Source: Lachnospiraceae bacterium (GTDB lineage: Bacteria; Bacillota; Clostridia; Lachnospirales; Lachnospiraceae). Taken from it: a stretch of DNA of 64,000 nt. The translations under genes and the position numbers were made by a program. A model generated the notes under the pieces. It was given only the letters and a program-made list of their open reading frames with translations. It searched no databases and was not told the DNA's origin. Shown in pieces: positions 54,060 through 62,387 of the stretch. Position 1 is the stretch's first letter. Each line of letters begins with the position of its first letter. The stretch is taken from positions 24,811 through 88,810 of the forward strand of contig CAJTDX010000008.1 in the NCBI GenBank assembly GCA_910575155.1. Direction: 5' to 3'.

Positions 54060-54809
54060 ATGACAAAAGGCCAAAAGAAGCTTTTTATGGTAAGCGTTGT
54101 CTTTGCGGCAGTCTTTGGGAGCGTATCCAATGTAAATGCCATGCATATTATGGAAGGATACCTTCCTTTGGGATTTTGTATTGCCTGGGGGATTGTCAGT
54201 CTGCCGTTTTTGGCGGCAGGGTTCTTTTCTATTCAAAGGAAGCTCAAAGAAAATGGAAAGAATATCACGCTGCTTGCCATGTCCGGCGCGTTTATTTTTG
54301 TGATTTCTTCTTTAAAAATCCCATCTGTCACCGGAAGCTGTTCCCATATGACAGGGACGGGTCTGGGCGCGATTTTGTTCGGGCCCGGGGCCGTCAGCAT
54401 TCTGGGAGTTATTGTGCTATTGTTTCAGGCAGTCCTGCTGGCGCATGGGGGGGTGACAACTTTGGGGGCAAATACGTTTTCCATGGCGGTTGCCGGTCCG
54501 TTCCTGTCTTATGGAATCTATGTACTTTGCAGAACATGCAGAGTGAAGCGGAGGGCAGGAGTGTTTCTGGCGGCAGCCATGGGAGATTTATTCACGTATT
54601 GTATCACCAGTTTCCAGCTTGCCATTGCCTATCCGGCAGAGGAGGGGGTTATGGTGTCTTTCGCAAAATTTTCCGGCGTGTTTGCGCTGACGCAGCTGCC
54701 GCTTGCCATTGTGGAAGGACTGCTGACAGTAGTTATTATGATTGCGCTGGAAAATTATGCACAGCCAGAACTAAGAATAACGGGTTATCTGGGAAATGAA
54801 AAGTTGTAA
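54060..54809 (+). CDS. cbiM: Cobalt/nickel ECF transporter substrate-capture component CbiM
   Basis: A 249-residue membrane protein. After a signal-peptide-like leader (MTKGQKKLFMVSVVFAAVFGSVSNVNA) comes MHIMEGYLPL, whose new N-terminal Met-His is the metal-binding end in CbiM/NikM. KIPSVTGSCSHMTGTGLGAILFGP and LLAHGGVTTLGANTFSMAVAGP are typical segments. ATG at 54060 follows AAAGGGGAATATTT, so I prefer it to the ATG 18 bases upstream. The gene is split from cbiQO by three other genes. It precedes cbiN by 14 bases. Confidence 0.93.
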   Translation: MTKGQKKLFMVSVVFAAVFGSVSNVNAMHIMEGYLPLGFCIAWGIVSLPFLAAGFFSIQRKLKENGKNITLLAMSGAFIFVISSLKIPSVTGSCSHMTGTGLGAILFGPGAVSILGVIVLLFQAVLLAHGGVTTLGANTFSMAVAGPFLSYGIYVLCRTCRVKRRAGVFLAAAMGDLFTYCITSFQLAIAYPAEEGVMVSFAKFSGVFALTQLPLAIVEGLLTVVIMIALENYAQPELRITGYLGNEKL

Positions 54810-54823
54810 AGGAGAAAAACAGC

Positions 54824-55138
54824 ATGAAAGGGTCAGATAAAAAAGTGATCGCGGCAATTTTGCTGGCGGTGGCATTGATTGCAATTGTGCCTCTGTTTGT
54901 TTTAAGAGGCGCAGAGTTTGGCGGTTCAGACGACGCCGCAAGCCGGGTGATTGAGCAGATACAGACGGATTATGAACCCTGGTTTACTCCAGTACTGGAA
55001 ACGGTGATTGGCGGTGAAATTCCAGGAGAAGCAGAGAGCCTGATGTTCTGTGTGCAGACGGGAATCGGCGCAGGAATTATTGCTTTCTTCATGGGAAGAT
55101 TTGTGGAACGCCGGAAATGGGAGAACAACAGGTCATAA
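54824..55138 (+). CDS. cbiN: Cobalt ECF transporter small component CbiN
   Basis: A 104-residue protein with two transmembrane segments (about 8-26 and 82-97) and an extracellular loop with YEPWFTPVLE and GEIPGEAESLMFCVQTGIGAGII, typical of CbiN, which helps load CbiM with metal. CbiN is found in cobalt-type systems, so cobalt is the likely substrate rather than nickel. It is followed by a strong terminator. Confidence 0.9.
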   Translation: MKGSDKKVIAAILLAVALIAIVPLFVLRGAEFGGSDDAASRVIEQIQTDYEPWFTPVLETVIGGEIPGEAESLMFCVQTGIGAGIIAFFMGRFVERRKWENNRS

Positions 55139-55195
55139 CAGAAGAATAATTCCGTTAAAATTAAAGTTAAAAAAGTCGCAGTTCAGGAGAGAACA

Positions 55196-55252
55196 AATGC
55201 CGGAATCCTGTCAGGGATGAGAATTTCAGTAATGACAGGATTCCGGCATTTT
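55196..55252 (+). terminator. Terminator of the cbiMN unit
   Basis: A perfect 18-bp stem (AATGCCGGAATCCTGTCA and its reverse complement; arms 55196-55213 and 55233-55250) with a 19-nt loop is followed by TTGTCG. The T run is short but the stem is very stable. Confidence 0.82.
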
Positions 55253-55296
55253 GTCGTATTCTGAAACAGTTACGCGGGATTTTTTAAGGCGGCCAG

Positions 55297-55335
55297 AATG
55301 AATAAAAAAGCATAAATTATGAATAAATATACATA
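55297..55335 (+). promoter_or_regulatory. Two tandem ARG boxes upstream of argC
   Basis: AATGAATAAAAAAGCATA (55297-55314) and TATGAATAAATATACATA (55318-55335) each resemble the 18-bp ARG box (TNTGAATWWWWATTCANW) and are separated by exactly 3 bp, the spacing used by hexameric ArgR (AhrC). Arginine-dependent repression of the arg operon is expected. Confidence 0.75.
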
Positions 55336-55351
55336 AAATTAAAAAAAGGTC

Positions 55352-55380
55352 TTTACGAATAAGAAAAATTGTATTATTAT
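55352..55380 (+). promoter_or_regulatory. Sigma-A promoter of the arg operon
   Basis: TTTACG (55352-55357), 17 bases, TATTAT (55375-55380), just downstream of the two ARG boxes and about 40 bases before argC. Confidence 0.65.
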
Positions 55381-55420
55381 ACCTTATGAACAAGATATAG
55401 AAGAAAGCGAGGAAACATTG

Positions 55421-56488
55421 ATGATTAAGGCAGGTATTATCGGAGCGACCGGATATGCAGGCGCAGAGCTGGTAAGGCTGCTGCTTGGACATAGAGAGGC
55501 AGAAATTAAATGGTATGGTTCCAGAAGCTATATTGATGAAAAATATGCGAGCGTGTATGGAAACATGTTCCAGCTTGTAGAGGATCACTGCCTGGATGAT
55601 CATATAGAAGAACTGGCAAAGCAGGCAGACGTGATTTTTACAGCGACGCCCCAGGGATTTCTTGCAGGCGTACTGACGGAGGAGATTTTACAGAATGCCA
55701 GGGTGGTGGACTTAAGCGCAGATTACCGTCTGAAGGATGTGAATATCTATGAAAAATGGTATAAAATAAAACACAAAAGTCCTCAGTTTTTAGAAGAAGC
55801 TGTTTACGGCTTATGCGAGATCAATCGTGAGAAAGTAAAAAAAGCCAGACTGGTAGCAAATCCGGGCTGTTATACGACCTGCTCTATTTTAACGGCGTAT
55901 CCTCTGGTAAAAGAGGGACTGATTGATCCCCATACATTAATTGTGGATGCAAAATCAGGAACTTCCGGCGCGGGAAGAGGGGCGAAACTGCCCAATCTCT
56001 TCTGCGAGGTCAATGAGAACATGAAAGCCTATGGCGTGGCAAGCCACAGACATACCCCGGAGATCGAGGAACAACTGGGGTATGCGGCAGGAGAAGGAAT
56101 CATTATCAGCTTTACCCCTCACTTGGTTCCGATGAACCGGGGCATTTTGGCGACAGCATACGCTGCTTTGCGTAAAATAGAACAAAAGGACGGAACGCGC
56201 GCCTATCCTTCCTGTGAACAGGTGAAAAGCGTTTATGATAAATATTACGGGGACGAATATTTTGTGCGTGTACTTGATCAGGGAACATATCCGGAGACTA
56301 AGTGGGTGGAAGGCAGCAATTTTGTAGATATTGGATTTCAGATTGACGAGCGCACTGGCAGAATCGTTATGATGGGGGCCATTGATAATCTGGTAAAGGG
56401 CGCGGCGGGTCAGGCGGTGCAGAATATGAATCTGATGTTCGGGTTTGAGGAGACAGAGGGACTCAGAATGCCGCCGGTATTCCCATAA
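55421..56488 (+). CDS. argC: N-acetyl-gamma-glutamyl-phosphate reductase
   Basis: A 355-residue enzyme of the arginine pathway reducing N-acetylglutamyl phosphate to the semialdehyde. GATGYAGAELVRLL at the N-terminus binds NADPH, the catalytic cysteine lies in LVANPGCYTT, and SGAGRG and HTPEIEEQL follow. Start ATG at 55421 after GCGAGGAAACATTG; a TTG one codon earlier is less likely. First gene of argC-GNAT-argJ-argB-argD. Confidence 0.96.
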   Translation: MIKAGIIGATGYAGAELVRLLLGHREAEIKWYGSRSYIDEKYASVYGNMFQLVEDHCLDDHIEELAKQADVIFTATPQGFLAGVLTEEILQNARVVDLSADYRLKDVNIYEKWYKIKHKSPQFLEEAVYGLCEINREKVKKARLVANPGCYTTCSILTAYPLVKEGLIDPHTLIVDAKSGTSGAGRGAKLPNLFCEVNENMKAYGVASHRHTPEIEEQLGYAAGEGIIISFTPHLVPMNRGILATAYAALRKIEQKDGTRAYPSCEQVKSVYDKYYGDEYFVRVLDQGTYPETKWVEGSNFVDIGFQIDERTGRIVMMGAIDNLVKGAAGQAVQNMNLMFGFEETEGLRMPPVFP

Positions 56489-56540
56489 AAATTTTGTATT
56501 TTACAGAATGAGCGCGTCAAAAGAAAACAGAGGAAAAAGC

Positions 56541-57017
56541 ATGGAAACAGGAAAGGATCAATCCATTGTTCCGGCAGCGGTGCGGGCAATGACAGAAGAG
56601 GATTACGATCAGGTATTTCACTTATGGAAGACGATTAAGGGGTTTGGGATCCGCAGCATGGACGATTCCAGAGAGGGAATTATCCGCTTTTTGCGCAGAA
56701 ATCCCACCACCAGTATGGTGGCGGAGTCAGAGGGAGAACTTGTGGGAGCTGTTCTCTGCGGGCATGATGGCAGGAGGGGATGTTTTTACCATGTGTGCGT
56801 CAGAGAGGATTTCCGCCAGCAGGGGATTGGCAAGGCAATGGCAGTTTCTGCCATGCGCGCGCTGCAAAAAGAACAGATCAATAAGGTCTGCCTCATTGCT
56901 TTTAAGAAAAATGAGGTGGGAAATTCTTTTTGGAAAAGCGTGGGCTGGACTTTTCGGGAGGATTTGAACTACTACGATTTTGTGCTCAATGATGCGAATA
57001 TTACAACATTTCAATAA
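56541..57017 (+). CDS. GNAT-family N-acetyltransferase in the arg operon, 158 aa
   Basis: A 158-residue GNAT protein. The acetyl-CoA binding motif is VREDFRQQGIGKAMAVSAM (about 88-106), with IAFKKNEVGNSFWKSVGW and the terminal YYDFVL typical of a small-molecule acetyltransferase. It sits between argC and argJ. ArgJ can itself recycle the acetyl group, so this protein is not needed for that step; it could be an N-acetylglutamate synthase-like enzyme or acetylate something else. ATG at 56541 after AGAGGAAAAAGC. Confidence 0.82.
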   Translation: METGKDQSIVPAAVRAMTEEDYDQVFHLWKTIKGFGIRSMDDSREGIIRFLRRNPTTSMVAESEGELVGAVLCGHDGRRGCFYHVCVREDFRQQGIGKAMAVSAMRALQKEQINKVCLIAFKKNEVGNSFWKSVGWTFREDLNYYDFVLNDANITTFQ

Positions 57018-57036
57018 GAGAGAGGAAGAATATGGA

Positions 57037-58260
57037 ATGAATATAATTACAGGCGGCGTTACTGCGGCAAAAGGATTTCAGGCGGCCGCTGCAGCGGCAG
57101 AGATTAAATATAAAGACCGGACGGATATGGCAATGATCGTCAGCGAAGTTCCGGCGGTTTTTGCGGGAACGTTTACCCAAAATGTGGTAAAGGCGGCTCC
57201 GGTGATATGGGATATGCAGATGGCTGAACGGGGAGAATGTGCAAGGGCCGTGGTGGTAAATGCGGGAATTGCCAATGCCTGTACCGGGGCGCAGGGCATG
57301 GAATACTGCCGTAAAACGGCAGAAACGGTGGAAGAGACGCTGGGCATTCCGGCAAATCAGGTATTGGTGGCGTCCACTGGCGTTATCGGTATGCAGCTTC
57401 CTATGGAAAAACTGGTTTCGGGTATCCGGGCTATGGCGCCTGCATTGGGAGGCTCCATAGAGAACGGGCATCAGGCGGCATGCGCCATTATGACGACAGA
57501 TACCAGATCCAAGGAAGCGGCAGTGACCTTTGAAGTGGAGGGGAAAACTGTGACTGTGGGCGGGATGTGCAAAGGTTCCGGCATGATTCATCCCAATATG
57601 TGTACGATGCTGGGATTTGTGACCACAGACCTTGCCATTTCCAGAGAATTATTGAAAGAGGCGTTAAAGGAAGACGTCAGGGACACCTATAATATGATTT
57701 CTGTGGACGGAGATACCTCTACCAATGATACCGTGCTGCTGCTTGCGAACGGCATGGCAGGCAATCCGCAGATTACAGAAAAAGATGAGAATTATGAGAA
57801 ATTTGTGCGGGCCTTAAATTATATCAATACTGCTTTGGCAAAGAAGATGGCGGGGGACGGCGAAGGGGCGACGGCTCTTTTTGAGACAAAAGTGGTTCAT
57901 GCCCGTACCAAAGAAGACGCCAGGATTCTGGCGAAATCAGTGATTTGTTCGTCTCTGACAAAAGCGGCGATTTTCGGACACGACGCCAACTGGGGAAGGA
58001 TTTTATGCGCTCTGGGCTATTCCGGCGCCGTATTTGATCCAGAGCAGATTGAGTTGTTTTTCCAGAGCAAATCCGGTCAGATTCTGATTTATAAGGATGG
58101 TATCGCGGCAGATTACAGCGAAGCGGAAGCGGCAAAGATTTTGTCAGAGGAAGAAGTGACTGTTTTGGTGGATATGAAAATGGGAGAAGCGCAGGCTGCG
58201 GCATGGGGCTGCGACCTGACTTATGATTATGTAAAAATTAATGCAGATTACCGGTCTTAG
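57037..58260 (+). CDS. argJ: Bifunctional ornithine acetyltransferase / N-acetylglutamate synthase
   Basis: A 407-residue proenzyme that transfers acetyl from N-acetylornithine to glutamate, recycling the acetyl group. The autocleavage region reads CKGSGMIHPNMCTMLGF, with the nucleophile threonine after NMC; most homologues have Ala before it. GDTSTNDTVL and SLTKAAIFGHDANWGRI are typical. Start ATG at 57037 (57032 also ATG but out of frame) after AGAGGAAG. A recycling ArgJ explains the absence of argE. Confidence 0.95.
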   Translation: MNIITGGVTAAKGFQAAAAAAEIKYKDRTDMAMIVSEVPAVFAGTFTQNVVKAAPVIWDMQMAERGECARAVVVNAGIANACTGAQGMEYCRKTAETVEETLGIPANQVLVASTGVIGMQLPMEKLVSGIRAMAPALGGSIENGHQAACAIMTTDTRSKEAAVTFEVEGKTVTVGGMCKGSGMIHPNMCTMLGFVTTDLAISRELLKEALKEDVRDTYNMISVDGDTSTNDTVLLLANGMAGNPQITEKDENYEKFVRALNYINTALAKKMAGDGEGATALFETKVVHARTKEDARILAKSVICSSLTKAAIFGHDANWGRILCALGYSGAVFDPEQIELFFQSKSGQILIYKDGIAADYSEAEAAKILSEEEVTVLVDMKMGEAQAAAWGCDLTYDYVKINADYRS

Positions 58261-58316
58261 CGCAGGTAAGCGTTCAGAAGTTCTGGCGGTAAGCGGAGAG
58301 AGAAAGAGGAAAAGTG

Positions 58317-59222
58317 ATGGAAGAAAAAGAGATGCAGAAGATTTTGCAGAAAGCGGAGGTCCTGATTGAGGCGCTGCCATATATCCAGCGTTTTAACCGT
58401 AAGATTATTGTGGTTAAGTACGGCGGAAGCGCGATGGTCGACGAGGAATTGAAGAAAAATGTGATTGAAGATGTGACGTTATTAAAATTGGTGGGTTTTA
58501 AACCCATTATTGTCCATGGAGGCGGCAAAGAAATCAGCAAATGGGTCGGCAAAGTGGGGATGGAGCCGGAATTTGTCAACGGGCTGCGGAAAACGGACGC
58601 TCCCACCATGGAAGTGGCGGAGATGGTGCTGGGCAAGGTAAATAAATCTCTGGTGCAATTAGTACAGCAATTGGGGGTCAACGCCATCGGCATCAGCGGC
58701 AAAGACGGCGGTCTTTTGAAGGTAGAAAAAAAATATTCCCAGGGACAGGATATCGGTTATGTGGGGGATATTAAGGAAGTAAACGCCAGGGTGCTTTACG
58801 ATCTTCTGGAGAAAGATTTTCTGCCGATCGTGTGCCCAGTAGGGCTTGACGATTCGTTTGAGACATATAACATCAATGCAGACGACGCGGCATGCGCCAT
58901 AGCCAGGGCGGTCAGCGCAGAAAAACTTGCTTTTCTCACAGATGTAAAAGGAGTATACCAGGATCCGGAGGATAAAAATTCTCTGATTTCTGAGCTGTCC
59001 GTATCCGAGGCGCAGCAATTGATTGGAAATGGAAATATCGGCGGAGGTATGCTGCCCAAATTAAACAATTGTATCGAAGCGATTGAAGACGGCGTTTCCA
59101 GAGTACATATTTTGGATGGACGGATTCCCCATTGTCTGCTCCTGGAAATTTTCACGAATAAAGGTATTGGAACAGCGATTTTGGGAGACGGTGAGGAACG
59201 GTTTTTTACCGTACAGAAATAA
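58317..59222 (+). CDS. argB: N-acetylglutamate kinase
   Basis: A 301-residue enzyme phosphorylating N-acetylglutamate. VVKYGGSAM and [11 protein letters not shown] are the ATP and substrate loops, followed by [10 protein letters not shown] and [19 protein letters not shown] and [19 protein letters not shown]. The ATG at 58317 follows AGAGGAAAAGTG; the GTG one codon earlier is possible. In many organisms it is the feedback-inhibited step. Confidence 0.96.
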   Translation: MEEKEMQKILQKAEVLIEALPYIQRFNRKIIVVKYGGSAMVDEELKKNVIEDVTLLKLVGFKPIIVHGGGKEISKWVGKVGMEPEFVNGLRKTDAPTMEVAEMVLGKVNKSLVQLVQQLGVNAIGISGKDGGLLKVEKKYSQGQDIGYVGDIKEVNARVLYDLLEKDFLPIVCPVGLDDSFETYNINADDAACAIARAVSAEKLAFLTDVKGVYQDPEDKNSLISELSVSEAQQLIGNGNIGGGMLPKLNNCIEAIEDGVSRVHILDGRIPHCLLLEIFTNKGIGTAILGDGEERFFTVQK

Positions 59223-59264
59223 TAGCTGTACTTGTCCGTTTTGTATAGAAAGGAAGAACTGGAA

Positions 59265-60458
59265 ATGGAAGCAAATCGTTTGATGGATCAGGCAGAACGC
59301 CATATATTACATACTTATAACCGCTATCCGGTAGTGTTTGACCATGGAGAAGGTGTGTATCTTTATGATACGGAAGGAAAAAAATACCTTGATTTTGCAG
59401 CGGGGATCGCCGTACAGGCATTGGGGTATGCGGATCAGGAATATAACCAGGCGTTAAAAGAGCAGGTGGACAAGCTGATGCACACCTCCAATTTATATTA
59501 CAATCAGCCTTGCATTGAGGCGGCTGAAAAGCTCTGCGCCGCTTCCGGTCTGGACCGGGCGTTTTTTACCAACAGCGGGACAGAGGCGGTAGAAGGAGCC
59601 ATTAAGACGGCAAAAAAATATGCCTATGAAAAAGACGGCTGCACAGACCACGAGATCATTGCCATGAACCATTCGTTTCATGGCAGGAGTCTTGGCGCGC
59701 TCGCGGTAACTGGAACCGCCCATTACCGGGAGCCGTTTGAGCCTTTGCCGGGAATTGTGAAATTTGCGGATTACAACGATCTTGACAGTGTAAAAGCGCT
59801 GGTGAACGATAAGACCTGCGCCATTATTTTAGAGACGGTTCAGGGTGAGGGCGGTATCTATCCTGCGGAGGAAGGATTTTTAAAAGGGATTCGCCAGATT
59901 TGTGATGACAAGGATATACTATTGATTTTAGATGAAATCCAGTGCGGCATGGGCAGATGCAATACCATGTTTGCCTGGCAGGGGTACGGGGTCAGGCCGG
60001 ATCTTATGACCTGTGCCAAAGCTTTGGGATGCGGGGTTCCTGTGGGAGCTTTTGTAATGACTGAACGGGTGGCGCAGGCGTCTTTAAAGCCGGGAGATCA
60101 TGGCACTACCTATGGAGGCAATCCCTTTGCGGGGGCCGCTGTCAGCAAAGTTTTTGATATTTTTAAGGAGCGCAGGCTGACAGAGCATGTCGCAGAACTC
60201 AGCGTTTATCTGGAGGAGACGCTGGAACAGTTAAAATCTGAATATGACTGTATCAGCGCCAGAAGAGGAAGAGGGCTGATGCAGGGGCTGGAACTTGCCG
60301 TACCGGCGGGGGAGGTGAGCAGCAAAGCTTTTGCGCAGGGACTTCTTATTATAACAGCCGGAACTAATGTGCTGCGTTTCGTACCTCCTTTGGTGATTGA
60401 AAAAGAGCATATTGATGAGATGAAGGAAAAACTGAAAATAGTACTGGATTGTTTTTAG
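59265..60458 (+). CDS. argD: Acetylornithine aminotransferase
   Basis: A 397-residue PLP enzyme making N-acetylornithine with glutamate. FFTNSGTEAVEGAIKTAKKY binds the phosphate of PLP, ILDEIQCGMGR gives the Asp, and the Schiff-base lysine lies in MTCAKALGCGVPVGAF. TTYGGNPFAGAA follows. ATG at 59265 after AAGGAAGAACTGGAA. Last gene of the arg operon in the window; argF/argG/argH are not here. Confidence 0.95.
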   Translation: MEANRLMDQAERHILHTYNRYPVVFDHGEGVYLYDTEGKKYLDFAAGIAVQALGYADQEYNQALKEQVDKLMHTSNLYYNQPCIEAAEKLCAASGLDRAFFTNSGTEAVEGAIKTAKKYAYEKDGCTDHEIIAMNHSFHGRSLGALAVTGTAHYREPFEPLPGIVKFADYNDLDSVKALVNDKTCAIILETVQGEGGIYPAEEGFLKGIRQICDDKDILLILDEIQCGMGRCNTMFAWQGYGVRPDLMTCAKALGCGVPVGAFVMTERVAQASLKPGDHGTTYGGNPFAGAAVSKVFDIFKERRLTEHVAELSVYLEETLEQLKSEYDCISARRGRGLMQGLELAVPAGEVSSKAFAQGLLIITAGTNVLRFVPPLVIEKEHIDEMKEKLKIVLDCF

Positions 60459-60522
60459 AAAATACATAAAAATTCCAACATTGGATATCCTATTGAAAAA
60501 GAATATATGCAGGAGGGATCTG

Positions 60523-60954
60523 ATGATTGGAATTTTTATTGCGCTTTTATCAGGAGCATTGATGAGCGTTCAGGGCGTATTTAATACAGAGGTGACAAAA
60601 GGGAGCAGTATGTGGGTCAGTACAAGCTGGGTGCAGTTTTCGGCGCTGGCGGTATGTCTGGGAGCCTGGCTTTTTAAAGATCGCAGCAGTTTTGCCGCTC
60701 TGTGGCAGATTCAGCCCAAATATATGCTGCTGGGCGGGGTGATCGGAGCGTTTATTACGTATACGGTGATAAAAGCCATGGCGTCGCTGGGGCCCGCGCG
60801 GGCGGTGATGCTGATTGTGGTATCTCAGTTGATCATCGCATATATCATTGAGCTTTTCGGTATGTTCGGCGTGGACAAACAGCCCTTTGAATGGCGCAGA
60901 ATCCTGGGGATGGCTGTCTGCATTGGCGGTATTATTTTATTTAAATGGGAATAG
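60523..60954 (+). CDS. Small DMT-type membrane protein (YdcZ/DUF606-like), 143 aa
   Basis: A 143-residue protein with about four or five hydrophobic segments, half the size of a typical DMT transporter, resembling the DUF606/YdcZ group (GALMSVQGVFNTEVTKGSSMWVSTSWVQF, then IGMAVC-like end). ATG at 60523 after AGGAGGGATCTG; an earlier in-frame TTG is not favoured. Its partner, if it acts as a dimer, is not adjacent. Transport substrate unknown. Confidence 0.75.
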   Translation: MIGIFIALLSGALMSVQGVFNTEVTKGSSMWVSTSWVQFSALAVCLGAWLFKDRSSFAALWQIQPKYMLLGGVIGAFITYTVIKAMASLGPARAVMLIVVSQLIIAYIIELFGMFGVDKQPFEWRRILGMAVCIGGIILFKWE

Positions 60955-60984
60955 AAAAAATAATGAGAAGTTTTTGAAATACTC

Positions 60985-61013
60985 TTGTAATAAATAGGGA
61001 ATTTCGTTACAAT
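60985..61013 (+). promoter_or_regulatory. Promoter of the comEA-like / two-component unit
   Basis: TTGTAA (60985-60990), 17 bases, TACAAT (61008-61013), followed about 60 bases later by the lipoprotein gene. Confidence 0.6.
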
Positions 61014-61074
61014 AGAATGGATTCGTGAATAAGACTTTTCTTATCCTTATGTCAGACAGAAAGGTGGGAAAAGT

Positions 61075-61674
61075 ATGAAAAAAATGAAAAACATGATATT
61101 CATTCTGATGCTTCTGATGTTATTGTCAGCCTGCGGGGAACCGTCCAGAGAGGCAGAGCAGATACTTTTGTCAGGTGAGGGGGAAGAAGCAAAGCCTCAG
61201 GGCAATCAGGAGAATGCAACGCAGGAGGAGGCGCAGGACCCCTCCCTGATTTATGTTCAGGTATGCGGCGCTGTAAAGCGTCCGGGCGTTTATGAACTGC
61301 CGCAGGGCAGCCGGGTGTTTCAGGCCCTTGAACTTGCCGGGGGCGTTACGCAGGAAGCGGACGCGGGAAGCCTGAATCAGGCAGAGTGCGTAACGGACGG
61401 GCAGATGATACAGGTACTGACGGCCGAACAGGCCGCGGCCCAAGAAGAGAAACAGGCTGAAGCGCAGCCGGAGGATGACGGGAAAGTAAATCTGAATACT
61501 GCAGCCAAAGAAGAACTGATGACGCTGGCGGGCATCGGGGAGGCTAAGGCAGAGAGTATTCTTTCCTGGCGCAAAGAGCATGGAAGCTTTGCACAGATTG
61601 AAGATCTGATGAAAATAGAAGGAATCAAAGAAGGCGTATTTTCCAAAATAAAAGATTACGTCAAGGTTCAATGA
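61075..61674 (+). CDS. comEA: ComEA-family DNA-binding protein with lipoprotein signal
   Basis: A 199-residue protein with a lipoprotein signal peptide: MKKMKNMIFILMLLMLLSAC, the lipid cysteine at Cys20. An acidic Gln-rich linker precedes a SLBB-like domain (YVQVCGAVKRPGVYELPQGSRVFQALELAGG, about 60-115), then a second linker and a C-terminal double helix-hairpin-helix (VNLNTAAKEELMTLAGIGEAKAESILSWRKEHG). ComEA is the DNA receptor of competence; most Firmicute ComEA proteins have a transmembrane anchor, not a lipobox. No comEC follows; a two-component system does. Confidence 0.9.
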   Translation: MKKMKNMIFILMLLMLLSACGEPSREAEQILLSGEGEEAKPQGNQENATQEEAQDPSLIYVQVCGAVKRPGVYELPQGSRVFQALELAGGVTQEADAGSLNQAECVTDGQMIQVLTAEQAAAQEEKQAEAQPEDDGKVNLNTAAKEELMTLAGIGEAKAESILSWRKEHGSFAQIEDLMKIEGIKEGVFSKIKDYVKVQ

Positions 61675-61683
61675 GGTGAAATA

Positions 61684-62373
61684 ATGGCAAAAAAGGTTCT
61701 TGTAGTCGATGATGAGAAATTAATAGTAAAGGGAATCCGGTTCAGCCTGGAGCAGGACGGTATGGAAGTGGACTGTGCCTATGACGGCGAGGAAGCATTG
61801 AGGCTTGCGGCGGAAAATACGTACGACATGATACTGCTTGACATTATGCTGCCTAAAATGGGCGGCTTTGAAGTATGCCAGCAGATTCGCGAGTTTTCCA
61901 TGACGCCCATTGTTATGCTGACTGCAAAGGGAGACGATATGGATAAGATTCTCGGACTGGAATATGGGGCAGATGACTACATAACAAAACCCTTTAATAT
62001 TCTGGAGGTAAAAGCGCGCATCAAAGCGATTATGCGCAGAACCTCTCCCATGCAGAGAAAAGGGGAAGAGACGAAAGTTGTGGAGAATGGTGATCTGAGT
62101 CTGGACTGTGAGAGCCGCCGTCTGTTTATCCTTGAGAAAGAGATTAACGTTACTGCAAGAGAATTTGATTTGCTGGCCCTTTTGGTGCTGAATCCGAACA
62201 AAGTGTACAGCAGGGAAAAGCTGTTAAAGCTGGTATGGGGAAGTGATTATCCGGGAGACGTGCGCACTGTGGACGTACATGTGCGGCGTCTCCGTGAGAA
62301 AATTGAGGTAAATCCCAGCGATCCCAAATATGTACAGACAAAATGGGGTGTGGGATATTATTATCAGGGATAG
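61684..62373 (+). CDS. OmpR/PhoB-family response regulator
   Basis: A 229-residue regulator. The receiver domain starts VLVVDDEKLIVKGIRFSLEQDGMEVD, with the phospho-Asp in MILLDIMLPKMGG, Thr in MLTAKGD, and Lys in YITKPFN. The C-terminal winged helix (ITAREFDLLALLVLNPNKVYSREKLLKLVWGSDYPGDVRTVDVHVRRLREKI) binds DNA. It follows comEA by 9 bases (GAGGTGAAATA) and its kinase by 14, so all three share a transcript. Confidence 0.95.
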   Translation: MAKKVLVVDDEKLIVKGIRFSLEQDGMEVDCAYDGEEALRLAAENTYDMILLDIMLPKMGGFEVCQQIREFSMTPIVMLTAKGDDMDKILGLEYGADDYITKPFNILEVKARIKAIMRRTSPMQRKGEETKVVENGDLSLDCESRRLFILEKEINVTAREFDLLALLVLNPNKVYSREKLLKLVWGSDYPGDVRTVDVHVRRLREKIEVNPSDPKYVQTKWGVGYYYQG

Positions 62374-62387
62374 CGGCGGAGACAGAG

